Below are positions 1-5,700 of a DNA stretch of 8,912 bases, one piece after another. Below the pieces are notes generated by a model. The model did no database searches. It saw nothing but the letters and a program-made list of their open reading frames with translations, and was not told the origin of the DNA. This stretch comes from Pseudomonadota bacterium (GTDB taxonomy: Bacteria; Pseudomonadota; Alphaproteobacteria; Acetobacterales; Acetobacteraceae). The DNA lies in contig JAKCCP010000293.1 in assembly GCA_021841985.1 (NCBI GenBank), positions 1 through 8,912 on the forward strand, read 5' to 3'. Made by a program: the position numbers and the translations under genes. Positions within the stretch are counted from its first letter, which is position 1. Each line of letters begins with the position of its first letter.

Positions 1-686
1 CCGATCACGCCGCCGCCGGCGAGCCGAGCCACGCCGCCGCCCGCCGCCCGCCACTCCGCGAGGGAGAGGCCGAAGCCGAGCAGCGCGAGGCTCCCCGCCA
101 GCGCCGCGCCGAGCGCGACCACGATGGCGACCCCGAGCGTGCCCAGCAGGCCGCGCCCGGCGGCAAGCGCGGTCGCGGCGACGATGCTGCCGATCGCGCC
201 GCCGAGGCCGGCCGGGCTCGGCCAGGCGACCGGCAGCGGGAGAGCGGCGAAGAGCCCGGCGAGAACCGGCAGCGCCGCGATCAGTGCCGCGAGCCGGAGC
301 GGCGCCGCGCCGAGCCCGCGATGCGCCGCCAGCCGCCACGCCCAGGCGAGCAAAGCGAGCGCCGGCAACACCCCGGCGAGCCCGAGGAATTGCAGCAGCA
401 GATCGGCGATGATCGCCCCGAGCGGCCCGGCGAGATTATGCACCCCCACCCGCGCCGCGGTGTCGAGCGAGGGATCGGCCGGAGAATAGGAGGCGAGCGC
501 GACCAGCAGCGTGACGCCGCCCAACGCGAGCGCCAGGCCGCAGAATTCGCCGAGCCGCCGGCCGATCAGGCCCCGGAGCCGGGGCGAGGCGAAGGGGCGC
601 TCTTCGAGGGGCGGTCCCCTGCGATCCTGCCTTCGAGCGTCGTGCCCGACGAACTCACGCCGTGAGGCGGTGGCGGCCATGGCCAT
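1..686 (-). CDS. ftsK: FtsK/SpoIIIE-family DNA translocase, N-terminal part (runs off left edge)
   Basis: This minus-strand reading frame is open from an ATG at 686 to the window edge (228 complete codons). FtsK anchors at the division septum and pumps chromosomal DNA toward the dif site for XerCD resolution. What is seen: a basic, proline/arginine-rich cytoplasmic tail (residues 1-45), then four hydrophobic segments at about 47-66, 89-117, 129-152 and 180-208. The motif SYSPADPSLDTA (67-78) followed by NLAGPLGAIIADLLLQFLG (84-102) is the signature of the FtsK four-helix membrane domain. The linker, RecA-like motor with Walker motifs and the gamma domain would lie left of position 1. An in-frame TGA sits just upstream of 686, so the gene cannot start earlier. 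A second in-frame ATG at 680 has better spacing from the AAGGA at 690-694. It is divergent from the HD-GYP gene. Family assignment rests on the membrane domain only. Confidence 0.85.
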   Translation of the reverse strand, partial: MAMAATASRREFVGHDARRQDRRGPPLEERPFASPRLRGLIGRRLGEFCGLALALGGVTLLVALASYSPADPSLDTAARVGVHNLAGPLGAIIADLLLQFLGLAGVLPALALLAWAWRLAAHRGLGAAPLRLAALIAALPVLAGLFAALPLPVAWPSPAGLGGAIGSIVAATALAAGRGLLGTLGVAIVVALGAALAGSLALLGFGLSLAEWRAAGGGVARLAGGGVI

Positions 687-689
687 GAA

Positions 690-694
690 TCCTT
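690..694 (-). promoter_or_regulatory. Ribosome-binding site of ftsK
   Basis: Read on the minus strand this is AAGGA. It lies 3 nt from the ATG at 686 and 9 nt from the in-frame ATG at 680. The spacing slightly favours 680 as the true start, which would shorten the protein by two residues. Confidence 0.5.
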
Positions 695-731
695 GAGATC
701 ATGGCGCAATCCTACATCAGAACCGATTGGA

Positions 732-746
732 GGAAAATCGTTTTCC
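732..746. repeat. Perfect palindrome GGAAAA-TCG-TTTTCC in the divergent intergenic region
   Basis: Six-base arms match perfectly around a 3-nt spacer, in the 174-nt gap between the divergent ftsK and HD-GYP genes. The arms are A/T-rich in an otherwise very GC-rich gap. The symmetry and position suit a binding site for a dimeric regulator of one or both genes. The 3-nt loop makes it a poor RNA hairpin. It does not look like the alphaproteobacterial LexA site (GTTC-N7-GTTC). Operator function is inference. I found no convincing sigma-70 promoter in this gap in either direction. Confidence 0.4.
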
Positions 747-860
747 GAATGCGCCGTGTGGCAAGCGCGGCGCAGTCGCGCTTGCGCTGCCCTGCCCTGC
801 CCCGATAGGGTATGGCTTGCAAGAACCTTGGCCCGAAGGCCAGAACAGGGGCGGAAGACC

Positions 861-1457
861 ATGAACACGAAAGCGGCGTTACGGCGGCTCTCGGAACTCC
901 GCTTGCGCGAGACCTTCGCGCATGAGCGGCGCTGCGGCGCGCTCGCGTTCGCGCTCTCGGAACATCTGGGCCTGCCCCCCGCCACCTGCGCCGCCTATCG
1001 CCATGCCGCCGAGCTGCACGATGTCGGCAAGCTCGTGGTGCCCGATGCCGTGCTCGACAAGCCCGGGCGGCTTTCGGCGGAAGAATACGCGCTCGTTCGG
1101 CGCCATACCGAGTATGGTCATGATATATTGACTGCCTCGGGGGAGCCGGGATTGGCCCTGGCGGCGGAAGTGGCGCTCATGCACCATGAGCGCTGGGATG
1201 GGTCGGGCTATCCGCATGGCCTCCGCGGCGAGGCGATCCCGCCGGCGGCGCGGCTGGTCGCGCTCTGCGACGTCTATGCCGCCCTGCGCGAGGAACGCAC
1301 CTATAAAGCGCCGCTGTCGCATGAGGCGACCTGCCATCGGCTGCTGAACGGCACACCGGCGGGGGAGGGCCTCCATCCCGGCCAGTTCGACCCTGATCTT
1401 CTGGCCGTTCTGGCCACAGATCCCGCGTTGTTTCACGGCGCCTTCGCCCTCGCCTGA
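861..1457 (+). CDS. Stand-alone HD-GYP domain protein, probable cyclic-di-GMP phosphodiesterase
   Basis: This predicts a 198-residue cytoplasmic protein that is almost only an HD-GYP domain, a metal-dependent fold that hydrolyses cyclic di-GMP. The visible motifs run in family order: H21; ELHDVGK with H53-D54 and K57; VLDKPGRL (64-71); H82 and H86 in [22 protein letters not shown] (108-118) followed by GLRGE; R131; and D137 in LCDVYAAL. All expected metal-ligand positions and the GYP signature are present, so an active enzyme is expected. The usual DAL after the last Asp reads AAL here. No receiver, PAS, GAF or membrane segment precedes it, so signal input must come from a partner or from expression. 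The ATG at 861 is chosen because AGGGG (847-851) and GGAAG (853-857) precede it and the domain begins directly. A longer in-frame reading from TTG 693 adds sequence with no family resemblance. Other nucleotide substrates (cGAMP) cannot be excluded. Confidence 0.85.
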   Translation: MNTKAALRRLSELRLRETFAHERRCGALAFALSEHLGLPPATCAAYRHAAELHDVGKLVVPDAVLDKPGRLSAEEYALVRRHTEYGHDILTASGEPGLALAAEVALMHHERWDGSGYPHGLRGEAIPPAARLVALCDVYAALREERTYKAPLSHEATCHRLLNGTPAGEGLHPGQFDPDLLAVLATDPALFHGAFALA

Positions 1458-1503
1458 ACGCGCCATCTCGCGCCCGATTGCCCTGGGAGGCTGCGGTTTT
1501 CCC

Positions 1504-1532
1504 TTGCGCGTTTGCTGCGTTGCACCTAAAAG
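1504..1532 (+). promoter_or_regulatory. Weak candidate sigma-70 promoter for serC-serA
   Basis: TTGCGC at 1504-1509 and TAAAAG at 1527-1532 are separated by exactly 17 nt. The first matches the -35 consensus at 3 of 6 positions and the second matches the -10 consensus at 4 of 6. If used, transcription would start around 1538-1540, leaving the hairpins near the serC start within the leader. The match is poor enough to arise by chance. A promoter further upstream, or read-through from the HD-GYP gene, is equally possible. Confidence 0.25.
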
Positions 1533-1590
1533 CGGTGCCGGGTCACGCCCCCCCACCGGGGCGCTTCTCTTCTGCAAGGGAGAGCCAGAG
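1531..1590 (+). ncRNA. Structured serC leader: two adjacent hairpins, candidate alphaproteobacterial serC RNA motif
   Basis: The 5' leader of serC folds by eye into two neighbouring hairpins. The first pairs CGCCCC (1546-1551) with GGGGCG (1558-1563) around a 6-nt loop. The second pairs CTCTTCT (1567-1573) with GGGAGAG (1578-1584), seven pairs including two G-U, and closes on a GCAA tetraloop of the GNRA type. The second hairpin contains the Shine-Dalgarno GGGAG, 8 nt before the serC ATG at 1591, so its folding should block translation. An alternative pairing, CGGTG (1533-1537) with CACCG (1554-1558), excludes the first hairpin, which suggests a switch. A conserved 'serC' RNA motif is known upstream of serC-serA operons in Alphaproteobacteria, and context and layout fit it. 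I could not run a covariance search, so membership is inferred. There is no U-tract, so translational control seems likelier than transcription termination. Confidence 0.55.
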
Positions 1591-2805
1591 ATGGCACATC
1601 ACGCGACGCCGCCGGCATTGCGCCCGGCCAACCCCCATTTTTCCTCCGGCCCCTGCGCCAAGCGCCCCGGCTATTCGCTGGCCGCCCTCGAAGGCGCGAT
1701 CCCTGGGGGCGCGATCCCTGGGGGCGCAATACTGGGGCGGAGCCATCGCGCGAAACTGCCCAAGGCGCGGCTTTTGGAGGTCATCACCCGCTCGCGGGCA
1801 CTCCTCGGCATGCCCGCGGAGTGGCGGCTCGGCATCGTGCCGGCCTCCGATACCGGCGCCGTCGAACTGGCGCTCTGGTCGCTGCTCGGCGCCCGCCCGG
1901 TCGATGTCCTGGCGTTCGAGAGTTTTTCGGAAGGTTGGGCGAACGATATCGTGAAGCAGCTCAAGCTCCGCGATGCCCGCGTGCTCAGCGCCGATTACGG
2001 GCTTCTGCCCGATCTCGGCGCGGTCGATCCCGCCCATGACGTGGTGTTCACCTGGAACGGCACCACGTCCGGCGTTCGCGTCCCCGACGCCGGCTGGATC
2101 GCCGCCGACCGTGAGGGGCTCGCGATTTGTGACGCGACCTCGGCGGCGTTCGCGATGGAACTTCCCTGGGACAAGCTCGATGTCGTCACCTGGTCGTGGC
2201 AGAAAGTGCTCGGCGGCGAAGGCGCGCATGGCATGCTGGCACTCTCGCCGCGCGCCGCGGCGCGGCTCGAGACCCATCAGCCTTCCTGGCCGCTGCCGAA
2301 GATTTTCCGCCTCACCAAAGGGGGAAAACTGAGCGAGGGCGTGTTTCAGGGCGAGACCATCAACACCCCGAGCATGCTCGCGGTCGAGGACGCGCTCGAC
2401 GGGTTGCGCTGGGCGGAGCGGATCGGCGGTCTCCCCGCGTTGATCGCCCGCTCGGAGGCCAGTCTCGCCACCGTCGCCGCCTGGGTCGCGCGGAGCGAAT
2501 GGGCGGAGTTTCTGGCCCGCGATCCCCGCACCCGCTCCTCGACCTCGATCTGTCTCACCATCAAGGCGCCCTGGTTCCAGGCGCTGGCGCCGGCGGGCCG
2601 GGCCGAGGCGGCGAAGAAAATCGCCGCCCTCCTCGAGGCCGAAGGTGTTGCTTTTGATATCGCAAGCTATCGCGACGCGCCGCCGGGGCTTCGCATCTGG
2701 GCCGGGGCGACGGTGGAACCGAGCGACATCGAAGCCCTTCTCCCCTGGCTCGACTGGGCCGAGGCCGAGATCAGCGCCCAGTACACGCCAGCCGCCGGGG
2801 AGTGA
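1591..2805 (+). CDS. serC: Phosphoserine aminotransferase, alphaproteobacterial type
   Basis: SerC is a PLP enzyme that converts 3-phosphohydroxypyruvate and glutamate to O-phospho-L-serine and 2-oxoglutarate. The same enzyme acts in PLP synthesis in many bacteria. The 404-residue product opens with [14 protein letters not shown] (14-27) and has SHRAK (51-55) in the substrate/cofactor phosphate region. D181 in CDATSAAF should contact the pyridine nitrogen, and K205 in [14 protein letters not shown] is the expected Schiff-base lysine. INTPS (257-261) and the C-terminal small domain follow. Length is slightly above the family's usual size. ATG 1591 is chosen over an in-frame TTG at 1504 because GGGAG (1578-1582) is correctly spaced and the family N-terminus begins just after it. 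Oddity: residues 35-49 read [15 protein letters not shown], from a 15-bp tandem repeat directly before the SHRAK loop. It lies 3 nt upstream of serA in the same operon and is probably controlled by the leader hairpins. Confidence 0.95.
   Translation: MAHHATPPALRPANPHFSSGPCAKRPGYSLAALEGAIPGGAIPGGAILGRSHRAKLPKARLLEVITRSRALLGMPAEWRLGIVPASDTGAVELALWSLLGARPVDVLAFESFSEGWANDIVKQLKLRDARVLSADYGLLPDLGAVDPAHDVVFTWNGTTSGVRVPDAGWIAADREGLAICDATSAAFAMELPWDKLDVVTWSWQKVLGGEGAHGMLALSPRAAARLETHQPSWPLPKIFRLTKGGKLSEGVFQGETINTPSMLAVEDALDGLRWAERIGGLPALIARSEASLATVAAWVARSEWAEFLARDPRTRSSTSICLTIKAPWFQALAPAGRAEAAKKIAALLEAEGVAFDIASYRDAPPGLRIWAGATVEPSDIEALLPWLDWAEAEISAQYTPAAGE
1693..1737 (+). repeat. 15-bp tandem repeat inside serC (two exact units plus one diverged)
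   Basis: Units 1693-1707 and 1708-1722 are identical (GGCGCGATCCCTGGG). The third, 1723-1737, differs at four positions. The unit is a multiple of three and stays in frame, encoding [10 protein letters not shown] and GAILG (residues 35-49). The diverged third unit runs straight into RSHRAK and looks like the ancestral segment, so the two identical units look like added copies. Confidence 0.85.
2797..2802 (+). promoter_or_regulatory. Ribosome-binding site of serA, overlapping the end of serC
   Basis: GGGGAG lies within the last serC codons, 6 nt before the serA ATG, and the serC stop TGA falls in the spacer. This arrangement favours translational coupling of serA to serC and supports the ATG at 2809. 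Confidence 0.7.
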
Positions 2806-2808
2806 AAA

Positions 2809-4395
2809 ATGCCGAAAATCCTGATCAGCGATAAGCTTTCGCCCGCCGCCGTCGATATCTTCCGCGCCCGCGGCCTCGAGGTCGATCTCCGCCCCGGCCT
2901 CACGCCGGGGGAACTCCGCGCCATCATCGCGCCCTATGACGGGCTCGCCATCCGCTCGGCGACCAAGGTCACCAAGGAATTGCTCGAGGCCGCCAGCAAT
3001 CTGAAAGTCGTCGGCCGCGCCGGGATCGGCGTCGATAATGTCGATGTCAAGGCGGCGACGGCGCGCGGCGTGGTGGTGATGAACACGCCCAACGGCAACG
3101 CCATCACCACCGCCGAGCACGCGATCGCGCTGATGTTCGCGCTCGCCCGCCAGATCCCCGAGGCGACGCAATCGACCAAGGCCGGGAAGTGGGAAAAGAA
3201 CCGCTTCATGGGCGTCGAGCTGTTTGCGAAAACCCTCGGCCTGATCGGCTGCGGCAATATCGGCTCGATCGTCGCCGACCGCGCCATCGGCCTCAAGATG
3301 AAGGTGATCGCCTATGATCCCTTCCTCAGCGAGGAGCGGGCGCTGACGCTCGGGGTGGAAAAAGTGACGCTCGCGGCTCTGCTCGCGCGCGCCGATGTCA
3401 TCACCCTCCATACCCCGCTCACCGATGAGACCCGCGACATCCTCTCGCGCGCCGCACTCGCCAAGACCAGGCGCGGCGTTCGCATCATCAACTGCGCGCG
3501 CGGCGGGCTGATCGACGAGGAAGCGCTTTACGACGCGCTCCGCGCCGGGCATGTCGCGGGTGCCGCGCTCGACGTCTTCGCCGCCGAGCCGGCGACCGCA
3601 AACCCGCTGTTCGCGCTGGAGAACGTCGTCTGCACGCCGCATCTCGGCGCCGCGACCTCGGAGGCGCAGGAGAATGTCGCCTTGCAGGTGGCGGAGCAGA
3701 TGAGCGATTTCCTGCTCACCGGCGCCGTCACCAACGCCATCAACATGCCCTCGGTCTCGGCCGAGGACGCGCCGCGGCTCAAGCCCTATATGGAACTCTG
3801 CCGCTTGCTCGGCGCCTTCGCCGGCCAGCTCACGCGGGCGCGGGAAGGGGTCTTGCGCCGTGTCACCATCGAATACGAGGGGCAGGCGGCGAAGCTCAAC
3901 CACAAGCCGCTGACCGCGGCGGCGCTGGCCGGGCTGCTTTCGCCGATGTTCGCCGGCGTCAACATGGTGAACGCGCCGCTGCTGGCGCGCGAGCGCGGGC
4001 TCGATATCGCCGAGACGGTGCTCGACCGGCCGAGCGAATACCAGACCCTGGTGCGGGTCACGGTCGAGACCGACGAGCATGAGCGGAGCGTCGCCGGCAC
4101 CCTGTTCGCCGGCGCCAAGCCGCGTCTCGTCGAAATCAAGGGCATCCAGGTGGAGGCGGATTTCTCCTCCCACATGCTCTATGTGACGAACGAGGATCGG
4201 CCCGGCTTCATCGGCCGCTTCGGCGCGCTTCTCGCCGAGGCCGGGATCAACATCGCGACCTTCCATCTCGGCCGCGCCAATGCCGGGGGCGATGCGATCT
4301 GCCTGGTTTCGGTCGATGAGGCGGTGCCTGAGGCGGTTCTGGAGGCGGTGCGGCGCTTGCCGCTGGTGCGCCAGGCGGCGACACTCGATTTCTGA
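2809..4395 (+). CDS. serA: D-3-phosphoglycerate dehydrogenase, long form with ACT domain
   Basis: SerA performs the first and committing step of serine synthesis: NAD-dependent oxidation of 3-phosphoglycerate to 3-phosphohydroxypyruvate, the substrate of the neighbouring SerC. The 528-residue length matches the long (type 1) class. Visible parts: the N-terminal half of the substrate domain (1-98); the NAD-binding Rossmann domain with GCGNIG (147-152) and D170 after the second strand, as expected for NAD; the catalytic residues R231 (NCARGG), E260 (FAAEP) and H278 (TPHLGAAT); an intervening domain of about 320-450 with GVNMVNAP (383-390); and a C-terminal ACT domain from about 455 (VTNEDRPGFIGR at 459-470). 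The ACT domain often mediates inhibition by L-serine in this family, so feedback control is likely but not proven. Nothing appears truncated. There is no clear terminator after it. The efflux adaptor begins 110 nt downstream. Confidence 0.97.
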   Translation: MPKILISDKLSPAAVDIFRARGLEVDLRPGLTPGELRAIIAPYDGLAIRSATKVTKELLEAASNLKVVGRAGIGVDNVDVKAATARGVVVMNTPNGNAITTAEHAIALMFALARQIPEATQSTKAGKWEKNRFMGVELFAKTLGLIGCGNIGSIVADRAIGLKMKVIAYDPFLSEERALTLGVEKVTLAALLARADVITLHTPLTDETRDILSRAALAKTRRGVRIINCARGGLIDEEALYDALRAGHVAGAALDVFAAEPATANPLFALENVVCTPHLGAATSEAQENVALQVAEQMSDFLLTGAVTNAINMPSVSAEDAPRLKPYMELCRLLGAFAGQLTRAREGVLRRVTIEYEGQAAKLNHKPLTAAALAGLLSPMFAGVNMVNAPLLARERGLDIAETVLDRPSEYQTLVRVTVETDEHERSVAGTLFAGAKPRLVEIKGIQVEADFSSHMLYVTNEDRPGFIGRFGALLAEAGINIATFHLGRANAGGDAICLVSVDEAVPEAVLEAVRRLPLVRQAATLDF

Positions 4396-4505
4396 GCGTC
4401 GTCCCGCGTGGGAGCGGAGATTTCCTCGCCGGCGATGTCGGGATTTTGCCTGCCGGCCGATGATATGGCACGCTCTCGTCCTTTTCGATCTCCGGGATCC
4501 GCCGC
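4396..4505 (+). other. Intergenic gap between serA and the efflux operon, no convincing signals
   Basis: This stretch holds a 10-bp perfect palindrome TCGCCGGCGA (4426-4435), which has no loop and no T-run and so is not a terminator. I see no -35/-10 pair of usable quality. The adaptor ATG is not preceded by a strong Shine-Dalgarno sequence, and its nearest purine run (CGGGA) is about 9 nt away. The efflux genes may have a promoter here that I cannot recognise, or they may be read through from serA. Confidence 0.4.
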
Positions 4506-5696
4506 ATGACCGCTCCCCGCCCCCGCTTGCGCCGCTGGTATGCCGCCGCCCTCGCCGGGGCGGGTATCGCTGCTATTGGCCTTGGCGCCAGCTTGGTCCT
4601 GCGCGAGCCGCCTGCCAGCGCGGCGCCGCCGCCGGCGGCCTTCGCGGTGCCGGTGGTGACCGATGTGGCAAAAGCGGCGGACGTGCCGGAGGAGCTGGTC
4701 GGGATCGGCAATGTCCAGGCGCTCTACGCCGTCACCGTGCGCGCCCAGGTCACCGGCTATCTCCAGAGCGTCAACGTCGCCGAAGGGCAGATCGTCAAGA
4801 AGGGTGATCTGATCGCGGTCATCGACCCGCGGCCGTTTCAGGCGGCGCTCGATATGGCGCGCGCGCAGAAGGCCCGCGACGAGGCCAATCTCGTCGCCGC
4901 CGAGCGCGATTTCGAGCGCTACAAGGTGCTCGCCAAGCACGAATTCCAGTCCTGGCAGAACGTCGATGACCAGCAGGGCACGGTGGGCGCGCTGCGCGCC
5001 TCGATCCAGGCCGATGAGGCGGCGATCGAGCAGGCGGCGCTCAATTTTTCCTTCGCCCACATCACCTCGCCGGTCGCTGGCCGCGTCGGCTTGCGCCAGA
5101 TCGATCCCGGCAATCTGATCACCGCGAACCAGGCCGGCGGGCTGATCAGCGTGACCGAGGTGCAGCCGATCACCGCCGTTTTCACCTTGCCCGAGGATGA
5201 TCTGCCGCAGGTGATGGATGCGCTCGCGCGCGCGGCGGCGAAGGGGGGCGCGGTCGCGGTGCGCGCCTACACGTCCGACAACCGCACCCTCCTATCCGAG
5301 GGCGTTCTGCTCACCCCCGACAACCAGATCGACACCACCACCGGAACCATCAGGCTCAAGGCCCAGTTCGCCAATGCCGACAATCATCTCTGGCCCGGCC
5401 AATATATCGAGGCGCGGGTCGAAATCGGGATTCTCGCGCACGCGGTGACGGTGCCGGAGGCGGCCGTCGAGCGCGGCGCGAACGGCCTGTTCGTCTTCGT
5501 CGTCAAGCCCGATCAGACCGTCGCGCTGCGCCCGGTCGCGGAGACGCTGGAGCGGGACGGCGTCGCCGCCATCGCCAAGGGGCTCGTGGTGGGCGAGGTG
5601 GTGGTGGTGAACGGGCAGTCGCGGCTCGCCGAGGGCATGCCTGTCGCGGGGCGCGCGGCGAGTGCCGAGGGCGCCGCCGGACGGGATGGCGGCTGA
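4506..5696 (+). CDS. mdtA: MdtA-like periplasmic adaptor subunit of an RND efflux pump
   Basis: Membrane-fusion (HlyD/AcrA-family) adaptors bridge an inner-membrane RND pump to an outer-membrane channel. The 396-residue product has a basic start (RPRLRRW), a hydrophobic segment at 12-33 and a possible signal-peptidase site after ASA (38-40). No lipobox cysteine is present, so it is either cleaved or stays as a membrane anchor rather than being a lipoprotein. The first lipoyl half covers about 75-109 (VRAQVTGYLQSV, VAEGQIVKKGDLIAVIDPRPF), then an alpha-helical hairpin (110-180), then the second lipoyl half with ITSPVAGRVGLRQIDPGN (186-203). The beta-barrel part contains DNQIDTTTGTIRLKAQF (272-288), closely resembling E. 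coli MdtA from memory. No in-frame start codon is seen between the upstream stop at 4461 and ATG 4506. Its stop lies 4 nt before the pump start, indicating an operon. Substrates cannot be predicted. Confidence 0.92.
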   Translation: MTAPRPRLRRWYAAALAGAGIAAIGLGASLVLREPPASAAPPPAAFAVPVVTDVAKAADVPEELVGIGNVQALYAVTVRAQVTGYLQSVNVAEGQIVKKGDLIAVIDPRPFQAALDMARAQKARDEANLVAAERDFERYKVLAKHEFQSWQNVDDQQGTVGALRASIQADEAAIEQAALNFSFAHITSPVAGRVGLRQIDPGNLITANQAGGLISVTEVQPITAVFTLPEDDLPQVMDALARAAAKGGAVAVRAYTSDNRTLLSEGVLLTPDNQIDTTTGTIRLKAQFANADNHLWPGQYIEARVEIGILAHAVTVPEAAVERGANGLFVFVVKPDQTVALRPVAETLERDGVAAIAKGLVVGEVVVVNGQSRLAEGMPVAGRAASAEGAAGRDGG

Positions 5697-5700
5697 CGGG

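Noticed and set aside
124..665. Plus-strand open frames in the first 700 bases
   Set aside because: They are Ala/Pro/Arg/Ser-rich with no family resemblance, whereas the minus strand encodes the recognisable FtsK membrane domain across the same bases.
693..860. N-terminal extension of the HD-GYP gene from a TTG at 693
   Set aside because: The added 56 residues are Arg/Cys-rich and unlike any sensor domain, and the ATG at 861 has nearby purine-rich Shine-Dalgarno candidates and directly precedes the conserved domain.
1504..1590. N-terminal extension of serC from a TTG at 1504
   Set aside because: It would translate through the leader hairpins, lacks the family's N-terminal pattern, and the ATG at 1591 has a correctly spaced GGGAG.
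1543..4266. A 907-codon open frame on the minus strand opposite serC and serA
   Set aside because: It lies entirely antisense to two unmistakable enzymes, its product is low-complexity and Arg/Gly/Asp/Glu-rich, and it resembles no family. Long antisense open frames are expected in GC-rich genomes with strong third-position G/C bias.
4464..4480. TGGCACG near 4466-4472 as a sigma-54 -24 element upstream of the adaptor gene
   Set aside because: The bases at the required -12 position are CGTCC rather than TTGC, so the second half of the promoter is missing.
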